Shown one piece after another: positions 16,466 through 27,861 of a stretch of DNA of 42,175 nt. Source of the DNA: Alphaproteobacteria bacterium. GTDB taxonomy: Bacteria; Pseudomonadota; Alphaproteobacteria; RF32; CAG-239. A model generated the notes under the pieces. That model ran no database searches, had not been told where the DNA came from, and was given only the letters and a program-made list of their open reading frames with translations. Numbering within the stretch: the stretch's first letter is position 1; each line of letters opens with the position of its first letter. Both the position numbers and the translations under genes were made by a program. The stretch is from the NCBI GenBank assembly GCA_015062305.1, contig SUUX01000014.1, positions 1 through 42,175 of the forward strand, read 5' to 3'.

Positions 16466-16711
16466 ATGAAGATACTTCAACTAATTATTGCTCTTCTTGT
16501 CTTGTTATTCGGGATAGCTGCTTGCACAAGTTTTGCCGCAATACTCGGAATAGGCCTTTTGAATGTAATTTCACCAAGTCCTCAGATGCACGCACTTATA
16601 GATGCAGATATTTGTGTGCTAGGGGTTTCAGTTTTATCTTACATTATACTGGTCGGTATTTTTCACAAGACACTAAAACAGACGAGATTAAAAAAAATGG
16701 AGCGTTCTTAA
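16466..16711 (+). CDS. Small membrane protein, two segments
   Basis: 81 aa. Residues about 4-30 and 46-66 are hydrophobic; the tail is basic (KTLKQTRLKKMERS). No family is recognised. The ribosome site is weak. The stop codon lies in the loop of the terminator hairpin that follows, as is often seen for short real genes. A Cys in the first segment (FGIAAC) could mimic a lipobox, but a second membrane segment argues for an integral protein. Moderate confidence that it is expressed. Confidence 0.5.
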   Translation: MKILQLIIALLVLLFGIAACTSFAAILGIGLLNVISPSPQMHALIDADICVLGVSVLSYIILVGIFHKTLKQTRLKKMERS

Positions 16712-16727
16712 CGCCCCATTTTTTTTC
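16691..16727. terminator. Bidirectional terminator between small ORF and thrS
   Basis: AATGG-A-GCG / CGC-C-CCATT with one mismatch, flanked by an A run on the left and a T run on the right, so it works for both convergent genes. Confidence 0.8.
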
Positions 16728-16737
16728 AACCATTACC

Positions 16738-18663
16738 TCATCTATCTTGACTAGGCATTTGAGCTTCTTTAACCATTGTCGCTGCAAATTCATCCAAACT
16801 CATTAATTCTTGTTTGTCAGAACCCAAACGACGCAGTGTTACAGTGCGATTTTCTTTTTCTTTAGCTCCCACAACTGCAATAACAGGTATCTTGGTTACA
16901 GAATGTTCACGCACTTTATAATTGATTTTTTCGTTGCGCAAATCAGTTTTTGCATAAATGCCTGCTGCACGCAACTTTGCAACAACTTCTTCAGCATAGT
17001 CATTAAATTCGCTCACAATTGGAGCAACCACAACTTGCTCTGGAGACAACCATAATGGCAACTTTCCGGCATGGTGCTCAATCAAAATACCTAAGAAGCG
17101 TTCAATAGATCCAAACAAAGCACGGTGCAACATCACGGGTTGATGTTTTTCACCATCTTCGCCGATATAGCTGATATCAAAACGCTGAGGCAAGTTCATG
17201 TCCACCTGAATTGTTCCGCATTGCCACTCACGTCCGATTGCATCTTTCAAAATGAATTCCAGTTTTGGGCCATAGAAAGCACCTTCACCTTCATTAATCT
17301 CAAATTCATATCCATGGTTGGTTAGTGCATTTGCCAAAGATTTTTCGCACAAATCCCAAATTTCATCAGAGCCGATTCGTTTCTCTGGTCTGGTAGACAG
17401 ATAGATCTTCACACTGTCAAAGCCAAAGTCTTTATAAATATCAAAAATAAGCTTCAACGTCGTAATGCATTCTTCTTCCATTTGTTCCGGAGTGCAAAAG
17501 ATATGGGCATCATCTTGTGTAAATTCACGCACACGCATCAACCCCATCAAAGAGCCAGATGCTTCATAACGATTTACTTTGCCGAATTCAGCCACTCGCA
17601 TCGGCAAATCACGATACGAACGAATACCTTGTTTATATACCAACAATCCTCCAGGGCAATTCATTGGTTTAATGCAAAACCACTTTTTGTCTTCTGTTTG
17701 ACCAGAGTAATTGTGTGCGCCATATTTTTCCCAGTGTCCGGATGTTTCCCACAAACATCTATCCATAACACGAGGGGTGCAAATTTCTGTATATCCATTA
17801 TTTTCTTGACGTTTGCGCATATATTCAATTAATTTGCGATAAATTTTATATCCTTTGTCGTGCCAGAACACAGCACCCGGAGCATAATCTGGCTCAAAAT
17901 GGAATAAATCCATTTCTCTGCCAAGTTTTCTGTGGCCACGTTTTGCTGCTTCTTCTAGCATTTGCAAATAAGCATCCAAATCTTTTTTATTTGCCCAAGC
18001 AGTAGCATATATACGTTGAAGCATTTCTTTAGTGGAATCTCCACGCCAATACGCACCTGCAACCTTCATTAGCTTAAATGCATCACCGATTTTACCTGTA
18101 GACGGCACATGAGGACCTCTACACAAGTCTGTAAAGTTTCCTTGTGTATACAAAGATATTGTTTCAGACACTGGCAAATCTTCTATAATTTCTGCCTTAT
18201 AGTTTTCACCTATATTTTTAAAGAACTTTATCGCCTCGTCACGTGGCATAACTTTGCGAGAAACAGGTTCATCACGCTTTACAATTTCATGCATTTTGTT
18301 TTCTATTTTTGCAAAGTCTTCAGTTGTAAAAGGTTCTTTACGAGAAAAATCATAATAAAAGCCATTGTCAATAGCCGGCCCAATTGTAACCTGTACATCA
18401 GGCCACAATTCTTTAACAGCTTCTGCCATCACATGAGAACATGAGTGACGGATTATCTGCAAACCCTCTGCATCTTTACCGGTGATGATAGTCACGGTTG
18501 CGTCGGTAGTGATGGGGGTTGTCAAATCCTGGAGAGTTTCATTAACCTTAACAGCCAAAGCAGCTTTAGCCAAGCCTGCACTAATCCTATTCGCAATGTC
18601 TAAACCGCAGACACCGCTCTCCATTTCCATCACACTGCCATCAGGCAATTTAATCGCAACCAT
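16738..18663 (-). CDS. thrS: Threonyl-tRNA synthetase
   Basis: 641 aa, full length. The N-terminal TGS domain (residues about 1-62) starts IKLPDGSVMEM. The editing domain has HSCSHVMAEAVKELWP and the CRGPHV zinc/editing motif. The class II core includes the motif 2 region REFTQDDAHIFC, the CxGG-like Zn site (KPMNCPGGLLVYK) and motif 3 GSIERFLGILIEHHAG. A C-terminal anticodon-binding domain ends the protein (VVAPIVSEFNDYAEEV). It charges tRNA-Thr in the cytoplasm. It lies 32 bp downstream of a GT4 gene on the same strand and is probably co-transcribed with it. No leader regulatory structure is visible in this short gap. Confidence 0.98.
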   Translation of the reverse strand: MVAIKLPDGSVMEMESGVCGLDIANRISAGLAKAALAVKVNETLQDLTTPITTDATVTIITGKDAEGLQIIRHSCSHVMAEAVKELWPDVQVTIGPAIDNGFYYDFSRKEPFTTEDFAKIENKMHEIVKRDEPVSRKVMPRDEAIKFFKNIGENYKAEIIEDLPVSETISLYTQGNFTDLCRGPHVPSTGKIGDAFKLMKVAGAYWRGDSTKEMLQRIYATAWANKKDLDAYLQMLEEAAKRGHRKLGREMDLFHFEPDYAPGAVFWHDKGYKIYRKLIEYMRKRQENNGYTEICTPRVMDRCLWETSGHWEKYGAHNYSGQTEDKKWFCIKPMNCPGGLLVYKQGIRSYRDLPMRVAEFGKVNRYEASGSLMGLMRVREFTQDDAHIFCTPEQMEEECITTLKLIFDIYKDFGFDSVKIYLSTRPEKRIGSDEIWDLCEKSLANALTNHGYEFEINEGEGAFYGPKLEFILKDAIGREWQCGTIQVDMNLPQRFDISYIGEDGEKHQPVMLHRALFGSIERFLGILIEHHAGKLPLWLSPEQVVVAPIVSEFNDYAEEVVAKLRAAGIYAKTDLRNEKINYKVREHSVTKIPVIAVVGAKEKENRTVTLRRLGSDKQELMSLDEFAATMVKEAQMPSQDR

Positions 18664-18695
18664 ATTAAATATCCTTTTTTATATCATTAGTTAAG

Positions 18696-19847
18696 TTAAA
18701 TTTCCACCAATTCACGGTAGACCGCAATAGTTTTATCACACATAATTTGTTTTGTGAAGTTATCTTTTACATTTTTTTGTGCTGCTTTTACTATTTTTTT
18801 CTTGTTTTCTTCATCAAGTTTCAAAGCCCAATCTAGAGCTGTTGCCAAAGAATAGGCATTTCCGCTTTTGAATAATTTTCCGGTCTTTTCATCTTTAATC
18901 GTATCAAGCGAACCGCCAATGTCAGAAGCTACTACGATTTTACCCATAGCTTGTCCTTCAACAGAGATGCGTCCAAAAGCTTCTGGTTCAATTGCAGTAG
19001 AAAGCACAACGGTAGAAACCTGCATCAAAGCTTGAGGGTCCAAAACTTTGCCATAGAAGCCAATTCTATTCTTAAGTCTATATTTTTCAGCCAAAGATTT
19101 TATCTCATTAACATAATTTACACGTCCTTGTTCATCTCCGGCAATAATGCAATAATAATTCTTATTTTTCATTTTAGAGAGAGCTTCCACCAAAAGATGT
19201 TGCCCCTTCCAGCGAGTAACTCTTCCGATTAAAGTAATTACCGGTCTGTCATCAGGAATGTTATATTCTTGCACTGCTTTTATAATTCTTTCTTGAGAAA
19301 CTTTTTCCGGATTAAATTTATCAATATCAACACATCTATGTACCAAGCGAAGTTTGCTTTCTTCAACCTTATAGTTTTGCAATACATGGTTTTTTATGTG
19401 ATTCGATATTACAACCACTCTTTCGCCCCAAGTCATGATTCTGTTGTATAATTTTTTGATTCCCCAAGGCCCTAGTCCATATGTTCCATGAAAAGTTGTC
19501 ATATAATGAACACCGGCTTTTTTTGCCGCCCAATAAGCACTCCATGCCGGAGCTCTAGATCTTGCATGAACAATATTAATGCCGTTTTTCTTTATGAAAT
19601 CTGCCAAAAGATCAGCATTTTTTCTCATTTTAAATATGTTTTTTGTTTTCAAAGGCAGCGTCAAGTGCTTCACTTTCATTTTTTGCAGTTCTTTCGTTAA
19701 GCGTCCACCTTGTGAAGCAACAAAATTTTTAATTCCCTGATTTTGCAACTCAGAAGCAATCTCAATAGTTCCAAGCTCTACACCGCCCATTTCCAACTCT
19801 GGCAAAACTTGCAAAACGACTGGTTCTGTTTTCTTTTTTGCAACCAT
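18696..19847 (-). CDS. Glycosyltransferase family 4
   Basis: 383 aa from the ATG at 19847, with AAGGGG upstream; the frame extends to 19931 without a comparable site. GT-B fold: an N-terminal domain with GGVELGTIEIASEL and TFHGTYG, then LIGRVTRWKGQHLLVEAL and the E-x7-E donor-site motif in EAFGRISVEG. It transfers a sugar from a nucleotide donor, probably to a lipid-linked or LPS core acceptor. The thrS neighbour looks like positional coupling rather than a shared pathway. Donor is unknown. Confidence 0.88.
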   Translation of the reverse strand: MVAKKKTEPVVLQVLPELEMGGVELGTIEIASELQNQGIKNFVASQGGRLTKELQKMKVKHLTLPLKTKNIFKMRKNADLLADFIKKNGINIVHARSRAPAWSAYWAAKKAGVHYMTTFHGTYGLGPWGIKKLYNRIMTWGERVVVISNHIKNHVLQNYKVEESKLRLVHRCVDIDKFNPEKVSQERIIKAVQEYNIPDDRPVITLIGRVTRWKGQHLLVEALSKMKNKNYYCIIAGDEQGRVNYVNEIKSLAEKYRLKNRIGFYGKVLDPQALMQVSTVVLSTAIEPEAFGRISVEGQAMGKIVVASDIGGSLDTIKDEKTGKLFKSGNAYSLATALDWALKLDEENKKKIVKAAQKNVKDNFTKQIMCDKTIAVYRELVEI

Positions 19848-20006
19848 GTAAAAACCCCTTTTATAAATAAACAAAATAAACTTCATCCAAATTACACCAA
19901 AAAAATAAATCCTCCAAGCAAAAAGACACAAGCATAAACAACATTAGGCTTATTGAATTAGTTAAGCCGCTGATTATTTAAATTTCAAATAAGAGTGGAG
20001 GATAAA

Positions 20007-21161
20007 ATGCAAATTAATAATATCAAAAAAAACTCATATCCGTTGGCCGGAGCATTAATTTTGTTGCTTAGTGGCTTGGCCATAAGCTTGTTTGCTGTTT
20101 ATCCAGCCTCTTCACTCGGAGAAGATAATTCATCAGTACCACAAATAAAAGTATCACCTCTGCGCAAACAAGACGCCTTCATAACGGATTCTTATGTTGG
20201 TTATGTTACCCCAATAAAATCAGTTTCCGTTGCATCTAATGTAAGCGGTTATATAGATGAAATATTTGTAGATGGAGGGCAAGAAGTTAAAGTAGGCGAT
20301 AATTTATTAATGATTGACCAAAGAGAATACAAAGCAGCACTAGACTCAGCTCAAGCAGCATTATCCCAAGCACAAGCCAATCTCAACAACGCATCATCTT
20401 ATTACAATCGTATTAGACGAGCTGGTTCAAAAGCCACTTCTCAAACCGAGCAAGATTCTGCCAAGGCCAAATATTTGAGTGCCTTAGCCTCAGTTGCCGA
20501 AGCCAAGGCCAATTTGCACAAAGCCCAAACTACCATGGACTACACAGTACTGCAGTCCACCATAGACGGAATCATAGGTAATGTCGCACTAACCAAAGGA
20601 AACTATGTGGCTGCCGGTACGGACAATTTGCTTTCTATCATTCAGTTTAACCCGATTCGGGTGGTTTTTTCCATTACAAACAAAGATTATCTAAATTATC
20701 TTTCTAAAGCACAGCAAAGCAATACCACTCTTTTTGCCAACCAACGCATCTATCTCAAACTTTCAGACGGCTCTATTTATCCTCAAGACGGAGAGTTTAA
20801 GTTTTCTGACAATGCTGTAGATAAAAGCACAAATTCCATTTCTGTATACGCAGATTTTGCCAATTCTGAACACAAACTATTAGCAAATTCTTATGTCGAT
20901 GTGATAATAGAAAAAAATATCAAAGATGCTTACTGGATTGCTCAAAATTTTGTATACCTAACTCCGCAAGAAACATTTGTTTATACCGTAAAAGATAATA
21001 CCATTTTCAAAAAAACAGTTCAAATTGTTGGCGAGCAAAATGGCAAATATCTGATTTCCACTCCGTTTTCCTCTGATGAATATTTGATAATCGAGCCGTT
21101 AGGCAAACTAAAACCAGGCTCTAAAACAAAAATAAACATTATATCTGAGGAGAAAAGCTAA
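20007..21161 (+). CDS. RND efflux periplasmic adaptor (MFP)
   Basis: 384 aa from the ATG at 20007, preceded by GGAGG five bases upstream; the GTG at 19995 would overlap that site. A hydrophobic segment at residues about 13-32 anchors or exports it. Then come the lipoyl-like halves ([19 protein letters not shown] and [20 protein letters not shown]), separated by an Ala/Gln-rich coiled-coil hairpin ([13 protein letters not shown] through [11 protein letters not shown]), and a beta-barrel domain. It bridges the inner-membrane pump with the outer-membrane channel. It overlaps the pump gene by one base (TAATG). Confidence 0.93.
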   Translation: MQINNIKKNSYPLAGALILLLSGLAISLFAVYPASSLGEDNSSVPQIKVSPLRKQDAFITDSYVGYVTPIKSVSVASNVSGYIDEIFVDGGQEVKVGDNLLMIDQREYKAALDSAQAALSQAQANLNNASSYYNRIRRAGSKATSQTEQDSAKAKYLSALASVAEAKANLHKAQTTMDYTVLQSTIDGIIGNVALTKGNYVAAGTDNLLSIIQFNPIRVVFSITNKDYLNYLSKAQQSNTTLFANQRIYLKLSDGSIYPQDGEFKFSDNAVDKSTNSISVYADFANSEHKLLANSYVDVIIEKNIKDAYWIAQNFVYLTPQETFVYTVKDNTIFKKTVQIVGEQNGKYLISTPFSSDEYLIIEPLGKLKPGSKTKINIISEEKS

Positions 21162-24100
21162 TGTTTTCTCAATATTTTATAGATAAGCCACGTTTTGCCG
21201 GAGTAATATCAATCATTATGGTCTTGCTTGGGCTTTTAGCCATAATTGTTTTACCTGTTTCTCAATACCCACAAATAACGCCACCTCAGATTGTCGTAAA
21301 AACAACCTATCCGGGCGCCAATGCCCAAGTTCTGGTTGATACTGTCGCTGTTCCCATCGAGAATCAAATAAATGGTGTGGAGGGTATGTTATATATGTCA
21401 TCTACTTCTGATGATAATGGATCTTATGAGTTGACCATAACATTTGATGTTGGCACAGATCCCGATATTGCACAGGTAAAAGTTCAAAACCGTTTACAAC
21501 AAGTATCATCACAACTTCCCGATATCGTAAACAAAGAGGGGTTAGAGGTTTCAACTCAAATGTCAAATATGTTGGGAATGTTAGTTTTACGTTCTCCACA
21601 CAATAGCCACGACAATCTTTTTCTTAGCAATTTTGCTTATACAAACATCCAAAACCCTCTAAGCCGCATCGCCGGTGTCAGTGATGTTTCTATTTATGGA
21701 CCTCAATATTCTATGCGCATTTGGCTCAACTCAGACAAACTAACATCATTAGGTCTATCTGCATCAGATATTTCAAATGCTATTTCTTCGCAAAATACTC
21801 AAGCTTCCATAGGTACAATTGGCAGTGCGCCAAGCAATCCAGATACCACGGTTGTTCTTTCTCTAACGGCCAAAGGCTTGCTAAACAATGTAGAAGATTT
21901 CAAAAATATCATCGTTTCAACTTCTGCAGAAGGGGGAGTTGTAAGGCTTAAAGATGTTGCCAGAATAGAGCTTGGCGCAGATAATTATCAACTTAACGCC
22001 AACTATGACAATGCACCGGCGGTAATCATCGGACTTAGCCAAACACCGGGTTCTAATTCTCTAAATATCATGGACAATGTACAAGCCGAAATTTCCAAAC
22101 TAAGCCAAACTTTTCCTTCAGATATGGAATTAAAAGTTGCATACGATTCCACATCTTATGTTAGAGCATCTATCGAAAGTATTATAGAAACCCTAGTTAT
22201 AACTTTTTCTTTGGTTGTCTTGGTAACTTATGTTTTTTTACAAAAAATACGCACTACACTTATTCCTCTTATAACTATACCCGTATCTCTTATTGCCACA
22301 TTTGCTGTAATATATATGTTAGGATTTGATATCAATATCTTAACTCTTTTTGCTATGATTTTGGCCATAGGCCTTGTAGTTGACGATGCCATTATTGTCG
22401 TGGAACGTGTAGAGTATCTAATGGCCAATGAAAACCTAGATGCTAAGTCTGCCTCAATAAAAGCAATGAAGCAAATTGCCAGTGCCGTTGTGGCCACAAC
22501 ATTTGTTTTGCTTTCGATATTTATTCCGGTTGGGCTCATGGCAGGCATAACCGGCAAAATATATCAACAATTTGCCGTAACGGTAGCCACTTCGGTTGTG
22601 TTCTCGGCTTTTAATGCTCTCACCTTATCGCCGGCTCTTTGTGCTGTATTGCTCAAGAAAGAAAAACAAAAAACAAGCGGAGCTTTTTTTGAAACATTTA
22701 ACCAATTTATTGAAAGTTATAAAAATAAATATTTGATAATTGTTGGGTGGTTATCAAGTCATCTCAAAACTACATCTGCTATTGTCATCGCATCTATTAT
22801 AATAGGTATTATTGGTTTTAGGATTACAGCCACTTCGTTTCTGCCGGAAGAAGATCAAGGGATAATCTTTGCCAATTTTCAATTGGCAGAAACAGCTTCA
22901 ATCAATCAAACTAACCAAATTTTGCAAGAAGTATCAGAAAAAGCAATGCAAATAGATGGAGTAAATTACTTTATTTCTGTGGCAGGTTATTCAATGCTCG
23001 GAGGTGGTGGCGAGAATGTTGCCTTAGGAGTTGTGGGGCTAGACCCCTGGGCTAAAAGAAAAAATCAAAATTTATCTGTAGAAGCTATAACTCAAAAACT
23101 TATGGAGGAAACTTCTTCTTTTTCTAACGCACAAATAAACTTTTTTGCGCCGCCATCAATTCCCGGCATTGGTCAGAGTAATGGCTTGACTTTAGAGCTT
23201 TTGGCCACGGACAACAATACAACCCCCTCAGAATTATTCAAAAAATTAGAAGTATTTTTACAAGGGCTGAACACTTCTGCCGATTTGTCTTATGCATTCA
23301 GCACTTTTACCGCCGATACTCCGCATATTTATTTAGATATAGATCGCACCAAGTTGGAAAGCTACAAAATTCCAGTTGCAAATTTATTTAATGCTTTGTC
23401 CAGCAATCTGGGTTCTCGTTATGTAAATAACATAACTCTGAGCGGACAAGTAAATAAGGTTATTATCCAAGCTGATTTCCCTTATCGTCGCAATATTGAA
23501 AGCGTAGAAAATTTGTACATTCCAACCACAGAAGGACGTCAAATAAAGCTCAAAAGTTTTGCAAGTGTTCGCACCACTTTGTCACCAAAAATTATTTATC
23601 GCTACAACCAATACACCGCCGCAGCCATCACCGCTCAAGCAGCCCCAATGATAAGTACCGGAACAGCTATAGAAGACGTTTTAAAAATCAAACAAAAACT
23701 ATTGCCTGCAAATTTTGAAATTGCATGGACAGGTCTAAGCCTTCAAGAGGTTGAAGCTGCCGGATTGGCTGTGATATTAATAGCTTTGGCGCTGGTTTTT
23801 TGCTATTTGTTTTTGGTGGCTCTATACGAGAGCTGGATGCTGGCTTTTGCTGTTATGTTTTCTACTGTTTTTGCCATTCTCGGAGCTTTGATTGGTTTGC
23901 ATTTTATGGGCCTTTCCTTGAGCATATATGCACAGTTAGGTCTCATTATGCTTATAGGCTTGTCCGCCAAAAATGCCATTCTCATTGTCGAGTTTACCAA
24001 AGATTATAGAGAAAAAGGCGATAGTATTTTAGAGGCCTCCCAAAAAGGCGCTGGAGAACGTTTTAGAGCAGTGTTGATGACGGCCCTAACATTTATCTTG

Positions 24101-24316
24101 GGAGTGTTTCCGATGGTTGTGGCCGATGGTGCTGGAGCAGCCAGCCAAATAGCCATAGGCTCAGCTGTTTTTTATGGAATGATAGCAGCAACATTTGTAG
24201 GCATAATATTTATTCCGTCATTATTTGCTGTTTTCGAGAGTATCAAAGAATGGTCTGGACACGGCAAAATATCATACACAGCTGGGTTAAACGGAGGCAA
24301 AGATGAAAGTTTATAA
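21161..24316 (+). CDS. RND multidrug efflux pump, HAE1/AcrB-like
   Basis: 1051 aa, normal HAE1 size with 12 membrane segments in the usual 1+5+1+5 arrangement and two large periplasmic loops. Proton-relay Asp pair at 408-409 ([17 protein letters not shown]) and Lys at about 937 ([13 protein letters not shown]). Also [13 protein letters not shown] and the [15 protein letters not shown] end motif. It is a proton-driven inner-membrane exporter of drugs or lipophilic compounds; substrates cannot be predicted. It sits between its adaptor and channel genes, overlapping both. No dedicated regulator is adjacent. Confidence 0.96.
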   Translation: MFSQYFIDKPRFAGVISIIMVLLGLLAIIVLPVSQYPQITPPQIVVKTTYPGANAQVLVDTVAVPIENQINGVEGMLYMSSTSDDNGSYELTITFDVGTDPDIAQVKVQNRLQQVSSQLPDIVNKEGLEVSTQMSNMLGMLVLRSPHNSHDNLFLSNFAYTNIQNPLSRIAGVSDVSIYGPQYSMRIWLNSDKLTSLGLSASDISNAISSQNTQASIGTIGSAPSNPDTTVVLSLTAKGLLNNVEDFKNIIVSTSAEGGVVRLKDVARIELGADNYQLNANYDNAPAVIIGLSQTPGSNSLNIMDNVQAEISKLSQTFPSDMELKVAYDSTSYVRASIESIIETLVITFSLVVLVTYVFLQKIRTTLIPLITIPVSLIATFAVIYMLGFDINILTLFAMILAIGLVVDDAIIVVERVEYLMANENLDAKSASIKAMKQIASAVVATTFVLLSIFIPVGLMAGITGKIYQQFAVTVATSVVFSAFNALTLSPALCAVLLKKEKQKTSGAFFETFNQFIESYKNKYLIIVGWLSSHLKTTSAIVIASIIIGIIGFRITATSFLPEEDQGIIFANFQLAETASINQTNQILQEVSEKAMQIDGVNYFISVAGYSMLGGGGENVALGVVGLDPWAKRKNQNLSVEAITQKLMEETSSFSNAQINFFAPPSIPGIGQSNGLTLELLATDNNTTPSELFKKLEVFLQGLNTSADLSYAFSTFTADTPHIYLDIDRTKLESYKIPVANLFNALSSNLGSRYVNNITLSGQVNKVIIQADFPYRRNIESVENLYIPTTEGRQIKLKSFASVRTTLSPKIIYRYNQYTAAAITAQAAPMISTGTAIEDVLKIKQKLLPANFEIAWTGLSLQEVEAAGLAVILIALALVFCYLFLVALYESWMLAFAVMFSTVFAILGALIGLHFMGLSLSIYAQLGLIMLIGLSAKNAILIVEFTKDYREKGDSILEASQKGAGERFRAVLMTALTFILGVFPMVVADGAGAASQIAIGSAVFYGMIAATFVGIIFIPSLFAVFESIKEWSGHGKISYTAGLNGGKDESL

Positions 24317-25709
24317 ATATTGTCTTTTGGCATCAGTTGCAATTCTTTCATCTTGTAGTGTTGGTCCAAACTATAAGCGTCCGCAATTTTTTTCAGATAA
24401 CAGTATTGCTCAAAGCTTAAATCAGCAATCAGATTCAATGCCGGTTTCGAACAAATGGTATCAAGATTTGGGCGATGTGTTTTTGAATACACTTGTTGCC
24501 AGAGGATTGCAAAATAATCCTAACCTAAATGCCACGATTGAAAAATTACGCCAGGCAAGATTATCGTTCAAGATAAATTCTGTGCAAAATTTGCCAACAT
24601 TTGATGCCGATGGTAGTTATCATTATTCCAAAAATTATGCATCTCAAGATGAATACTTAAAATCTGATTATTACCAAGTTGGTTTGGATGCATCTTGGGA
24701 ACTCGATATTTGGGGTGGTGGACGCCGTCTAACGGAAAGCTCTTTAGCATTGGTTCAAGCTGCTGGAGCAAATTTAGACAATGTTCGTCTCACCTTAACA
24801 GCAGAAATTGCATCTAACTATATAAACTTGCGTCAATCTCAGCAAATGTTAAAAAATATGCATCAAAATCTTCGTTTGCAAAAAGAAATTTTTAATTTGG
24901 TCAAACGCAAATATGAGGCAGGGTTGGTCAGCGATGTAGATTATAATCAAGCAAAATACATTGTGCAAAATACTGCGGCACAAATTCCGCCAATAGAAAG
25001 CCAAATCAAACAATATTTGAACGCCATCACGATTTTAGTTGGGCAACTACCGGGTAATCTGGAAACTTTGTTGTCAAATCCAGATTCTAATTTAGTTGCT
25101 CAAAAGTTCAATTTTGACCTTAATAAACTATATCATTTGCCGGCCTCTACTGTCAGGAAACGTCCGGATGTTCGTATTGCCGAGGCGGAACTCATTTCGC
25201 AAAATGCTCTTATTGGACAGGCAATTGCAAATTTGTATCCTAATATTAGTCTCAGAGGTTTTTTGGGTTGGCAATCAGTGAATTTGTCTCATTTAATTAC
25301 ACCTAAGACTGATATATACAATTATTCTCCAGCCATAAGTTTGCCGATTTTTCATTGGGGTTCGCTGGTCAATAATGTCAAAATTCAGGAATCTAAAACA
25401 AAGGCTCTATTACAATTATACAAGGCTAGCCTTATCAATGCCGTTGCCGAGATAAGTAATTCCATCACATCTTTGCAAAATGAATATAAACGCAATCAAG
25501 CATCTGCACAGGCCGAAACAGCACAAACAAAAGTTGCCAAGCTGGTTTGGCGGCAATACCAAGAAGGCCTTACCGATTTTAGCAATGTTTTAACTGCGCA
25601 ACAAAATCTAATAGATGCTCAAAACCAAAGCATCTCAAGCAATGCCGCCATATACCAAAATATAATTTCTTTTTACAAATCCATAGGAGGGGGATATTCA
25701 AGCAAATAA
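24303..25709 (+). CDS. Outer-membrane efflux lipoprotein, NodT/OprM family
   Basis: 468 aa. The signal peptide has a lipobox ending at Cys18 (ILSSC), followed by SVGPNYKRP, the hallmark start of NodT-type channels. Two repeated outer-membrane efflux domains follow, with [19 protein letters not shown] in the first, [14 protein letters not shown] between them and [20 protein letters not shown] in the second. It forms the trimeric exit duct of the adaptor/pump encoded upstream. The ATG lies inside the pump gene, with a 14-bp overlap and GGAGG upstream. The other RND pump in this window lacks a channel and may share this one. Confidence 0.94.
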   Translation: MKVYKYCLLASVAILSSCSVGPNYKRPQFFSDNSIAQSLNQQSDSMPVSNKWYQDLGDVFLNTLVARGLQNNPNLNATIEKLRQARLSFKINSVQNLPTFDADGSYHYSKNYASQDEYLKSDYYQVGLDASWELDIWGGGRRLTESSLALVQAAGANLDNVRLTLTAEIASNYINLRQSQQMLKNMHQNLRLQKEIFNLVKRKYEAGLVSDVDYNQAKYIVQNTAAQIPPIESQIKQYLNAITILVGQLPGNLETLLSNPDSNLVAQKFNFDLNKLYHLPASTVRKRPDVRIAEAELISQNALIGQAIANLYPNISLRGFLGWQSVNLSHLITPKTDIYNYSPAISLPIFHWGSLVNNVKIQESKTKALLQLYKASLINAVAEISNSITSLQNEYKRNQASAQAETAQTKVAKLVWRQYQEGLTDFSNVLTAQQNLIDAQNQSISSNAAIYQNIISFYKSIGGGYSSK

Positions 25710-25714
25710 CACAA

Positions 25715-26155
25715 TTAATTTCGATAATATTTGTTATAATCATACAAATTGATATTTGTAATCTCCGGTATTGTATGTTCTCTGTGCCAATATCCTTTGT
25801 CTATCATACAATCACTATAAGCAGCAGGACTTATGTCTTCATCATCATATCTGGAATTTACAATCAAAGGCTGAGCCCCTGGATAAGGCACATAACTTGC
25901 CCAAATTCCCTTTTCAGAGTTCCAGTCAGCACGGGTATCTAGCTTAGTTTCCTCGGCATAAAACCAAGTTCTAAAATCTGGAAACAATTTAAATTCTTTA
26001 GAAACCAACAGACACTCAGCATGATCTCGAGAAAATTTCTCCACACCGGTTCTTGTTTTTTCCCAATGAAATACAACTTGTCCGCTACCATCAGAAAACA
26101 AAGTGCAAGAACAAAGCAACAAAGAAGCAATAGTCACAAAAATCTTATTTTTCAT
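25715..26155 (-). CDS. Putative lipoprotein, unknown function
   Basis: 146 aa from the ATG at 26155, five bases after GAGG; the ATG at 26158 is too close to that site. The signal peptide ends in a lipobox-like LLLCSC with Cys17 as the likely lipidated residue. The mature part has scattered Cys (HAECLL, YSDCMIDKGYW) and aromatic/acidic stretches. The C-terminal DCMIDKGYW pattern is reminiscent of small bacterial lipoproteins of unknown role. It is 7 bp downstream of the GST-like gene, so the two are likely co-transcribed. It converges with the OMF gene; no clear terminator is visible in the 5-bp gap. Confidence 0.72.
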   Translation of the reverse strand: MKNKIFVTIASLLLCSCTLFSDGSGQVVFHWEKTRTGVEKFSRDHAECLLVSKEFKLFPDFRTWFYAEETKLDTRADWNSEKGIWASYVPYPGAQPLIVNSRYDDEDISPAAYSDCMIDKGYWHREHTIPEITNINLYDYNKYYRN

Positions 26156-26162
26156 CATATCC

Positions 26163-26828
26163 TCAAAAATCCAAATTAGCATAATGCTTGGCAGGCAAAA
26201 TGCCCTTAATATTGTCTTTCAATATATCTTTAAACGCAGGTCTGGATTTTATCTTCGAATACCAAACCTTTGCACTTCTATAATCTTCCCAAGGCACACT
26301 CCCAAGATAGTCTACAACAGAAATTTGTGCTACTGCTGCAATATCTGCCAAAGACAAAGTATCCGCAGCCAAATATGGACGTCTTTCCAGAAGCCATTCA
26401 ATATATTCCAAGTGATAGCACAAGTTATTAAGTCCGACTTTTAATATTCTAGAGTCTGGAGCAGATCCGTTAGCAAACCGTTTGTGTACTTTTTCACATA
26501 CGATATTTCTATATACTTCCTTATAAAATTTATTATCAAACCAATCAACTAAACGCCGAATTTCTGCTTTTTGCAAAGCATCACCAAAAATCAATGGTAT
26601 TTCAGTAGATGTTTCTTCCAAATATTCGCTGATTGCATAGTGACCTATTACCATTTGTCCATCATTCAAAAAAATAGGCAACTCTCCAGCCGGATTGAGC
26701 TTAAACACATCTTCACTCAAACGCCAAGGCTCTTCTTCTCTTAATATATAGAGCATCTTTTTTTCGCTCATTTGCAAGCGAACTTTGCGCCCGAAAGCAG
26801 ATGCCGGATGATGAATTAGCAAAACCAT
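26163..26828 (-). CDS. Glutathione S-transferase family protein
   Basis: 221 aa. The N-terminal thioredoxin-like half begins MVLLIHHPASAFGRKVRLQM, with the catalytic Ser/Cys position in the PASAFGRK turn and the cis-Pro region AGELPIFLNDGQMVIGHYAI, then the ESxxI-like SEYLEET. The C-terminal all-helical half carries LAADTLSLADIAAVAQISV, the N-capping/hydrophobic-staple motif. It probably conjugates or reduces with glutathione in the cytoplasm; the substrate is unknown. Confidence 0.88.
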   Translation of the reverse strand: MVLLIHHPASAFGRKVRLQMSEKKMLYILREEEPWRLSEDVFKLNPAGELPIFLNDGQMVIGHYAISEYLEETSTEIPLIFGDALQKAEIRRLVDWFDNKFYKEVYRNIVCEKVHKRFANGSAPDSRILKVGLNNLCYHLEYIEWLLERRPYLAADTLSLADIAAVAQISVVDYLGSVPWEDYRSAKVWYSKIKSRPAFKDILKDNIKGILPAKHYANLDF

Positions 26829-26886
26829 TATACAACCCTCCTAACAGCAAGTTATATTAAACGATTCGCCATAAAGGTCAAGTTGC

Positions 26887-27753
26887 TTATTCGCTTTTAT
26901 CCAAACCGAACGTTGGAGGCACAATGCCTTGAGCTTTTATCTCTGCATCTTCAACAATCTTTATAATATTTTGTTTCAAAAGCTCACGATTCTCCGGTTT
27001 TTCCAAATATCTTGTAAGTTTTTGTGCTATCATTTTTCGTTCTTTTGAAAACTTAGACACTCCGATAAACATTGGCAGTTGCCACAAAGTTTGTTTTGCT
27101 ACGCTAATTTGATTACGCAATCCTAACTTAGATGCTTCTATTAGACCAAAATATTGGCTGGCTAAAATGTAGTCCACTTTTTTTGTAAAAAGCAATTCAA
27201 ACATTTCAAAAGGAGTTTTAGCCGATACTATATCAAATTCTTTCAGCTGGCTTTCTGCAAAGTCTGTATATATTTCCTTTTCCCAGCGCACACCCTTTAG
27301 CTTTTTCAAATCATCAAGGTTTTTAATATCATTAACTCTATTAGGTAACACAAAAGCCGTAATTGGATTAATAAATGCTGCCGGATACAATATTTCCAGT
27401 CCTCTAAAAGCTTCAGTGTGATGATATACACCAAGCGCAATATCTATCTCACCCTGACGAACATCTATAACCTGTTGCTCGTAATCATCTTTAGTTATTT
27501 TGTTTTTGATTTTTAGATTGTTCTCTTGTCTAAAAGTATCAATCATGGGCTGAAATACTGTAAAAAACCGCCCCCAGATTTTTTCGTCCGGATGCTCCAC
27601 GTATCCAAAAGGCGCATAGTTGTGAAATCCTGTTATAGTAAGGCGTCTCACTTTTTGAGGGTGTTTGTCTTCATAACGAACAAAGGCATATCCTGCTGCT
27701 GTCCACAAAAAAACTAATCCGGTTATTAATGCAAAAATCAACACTTTTTTCAT
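26887..27753 (-). CDS. Periplasmic solute-binding protein, family 3-like
   Basis: 288 aa. Residues 1-~24 form an N-terminal hydrophobic segment (VLIFALITGLVFLWTAAGYAF), a signal peptide or anchor. The body has the two-lobe pattern: LTITGFHNYAPFGYVEHPD, then VIDVRQGEIDIALGVYHHTE, the LDDLKKLKGVRW hinge strand and FELLFTKKVDYILASQYFG. Relatives bind amino acids or similar small molecules for ABC import or sensing. No permease or ATPase gene is nearby, so it is an orphan here. Confidence 0.78.
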   Translation of the reverse strand: MKKVLIFALITGLVFLWTAAGYAFVRYEDKHPQKVRRLTITGFHNYAPFGYVEHPDEKIWGRFFTVFQPMIDTFRQENNLKIKNKITKDDYEQQVIDVRQGEIDIALGVYHHTEAFRGLEILYPAAFINPITAFVLPNRVNDIKNLDDLKKLKGVRWEKEIYTDFAESQLKEFDIVSAKTPFEMFELLFTKKVDYILASQYFGLIEASKLGLRNQISVAKQTLWQLPMFIGVSKFSKERKMIAQKLTRYLEKPENRELLKQNIIKIVEDAEIKAQGIVPPTFGLDKSE

Positions 27754-27861
27754 AAAATTTCACTCGCTATTAAAAATGTTTACTATTGAGTAACCATAAT
27801 TTGATATAATAATAACGAAATTATGTTAAAAAATCTTTTATAGATGAGGAATATATCGCAA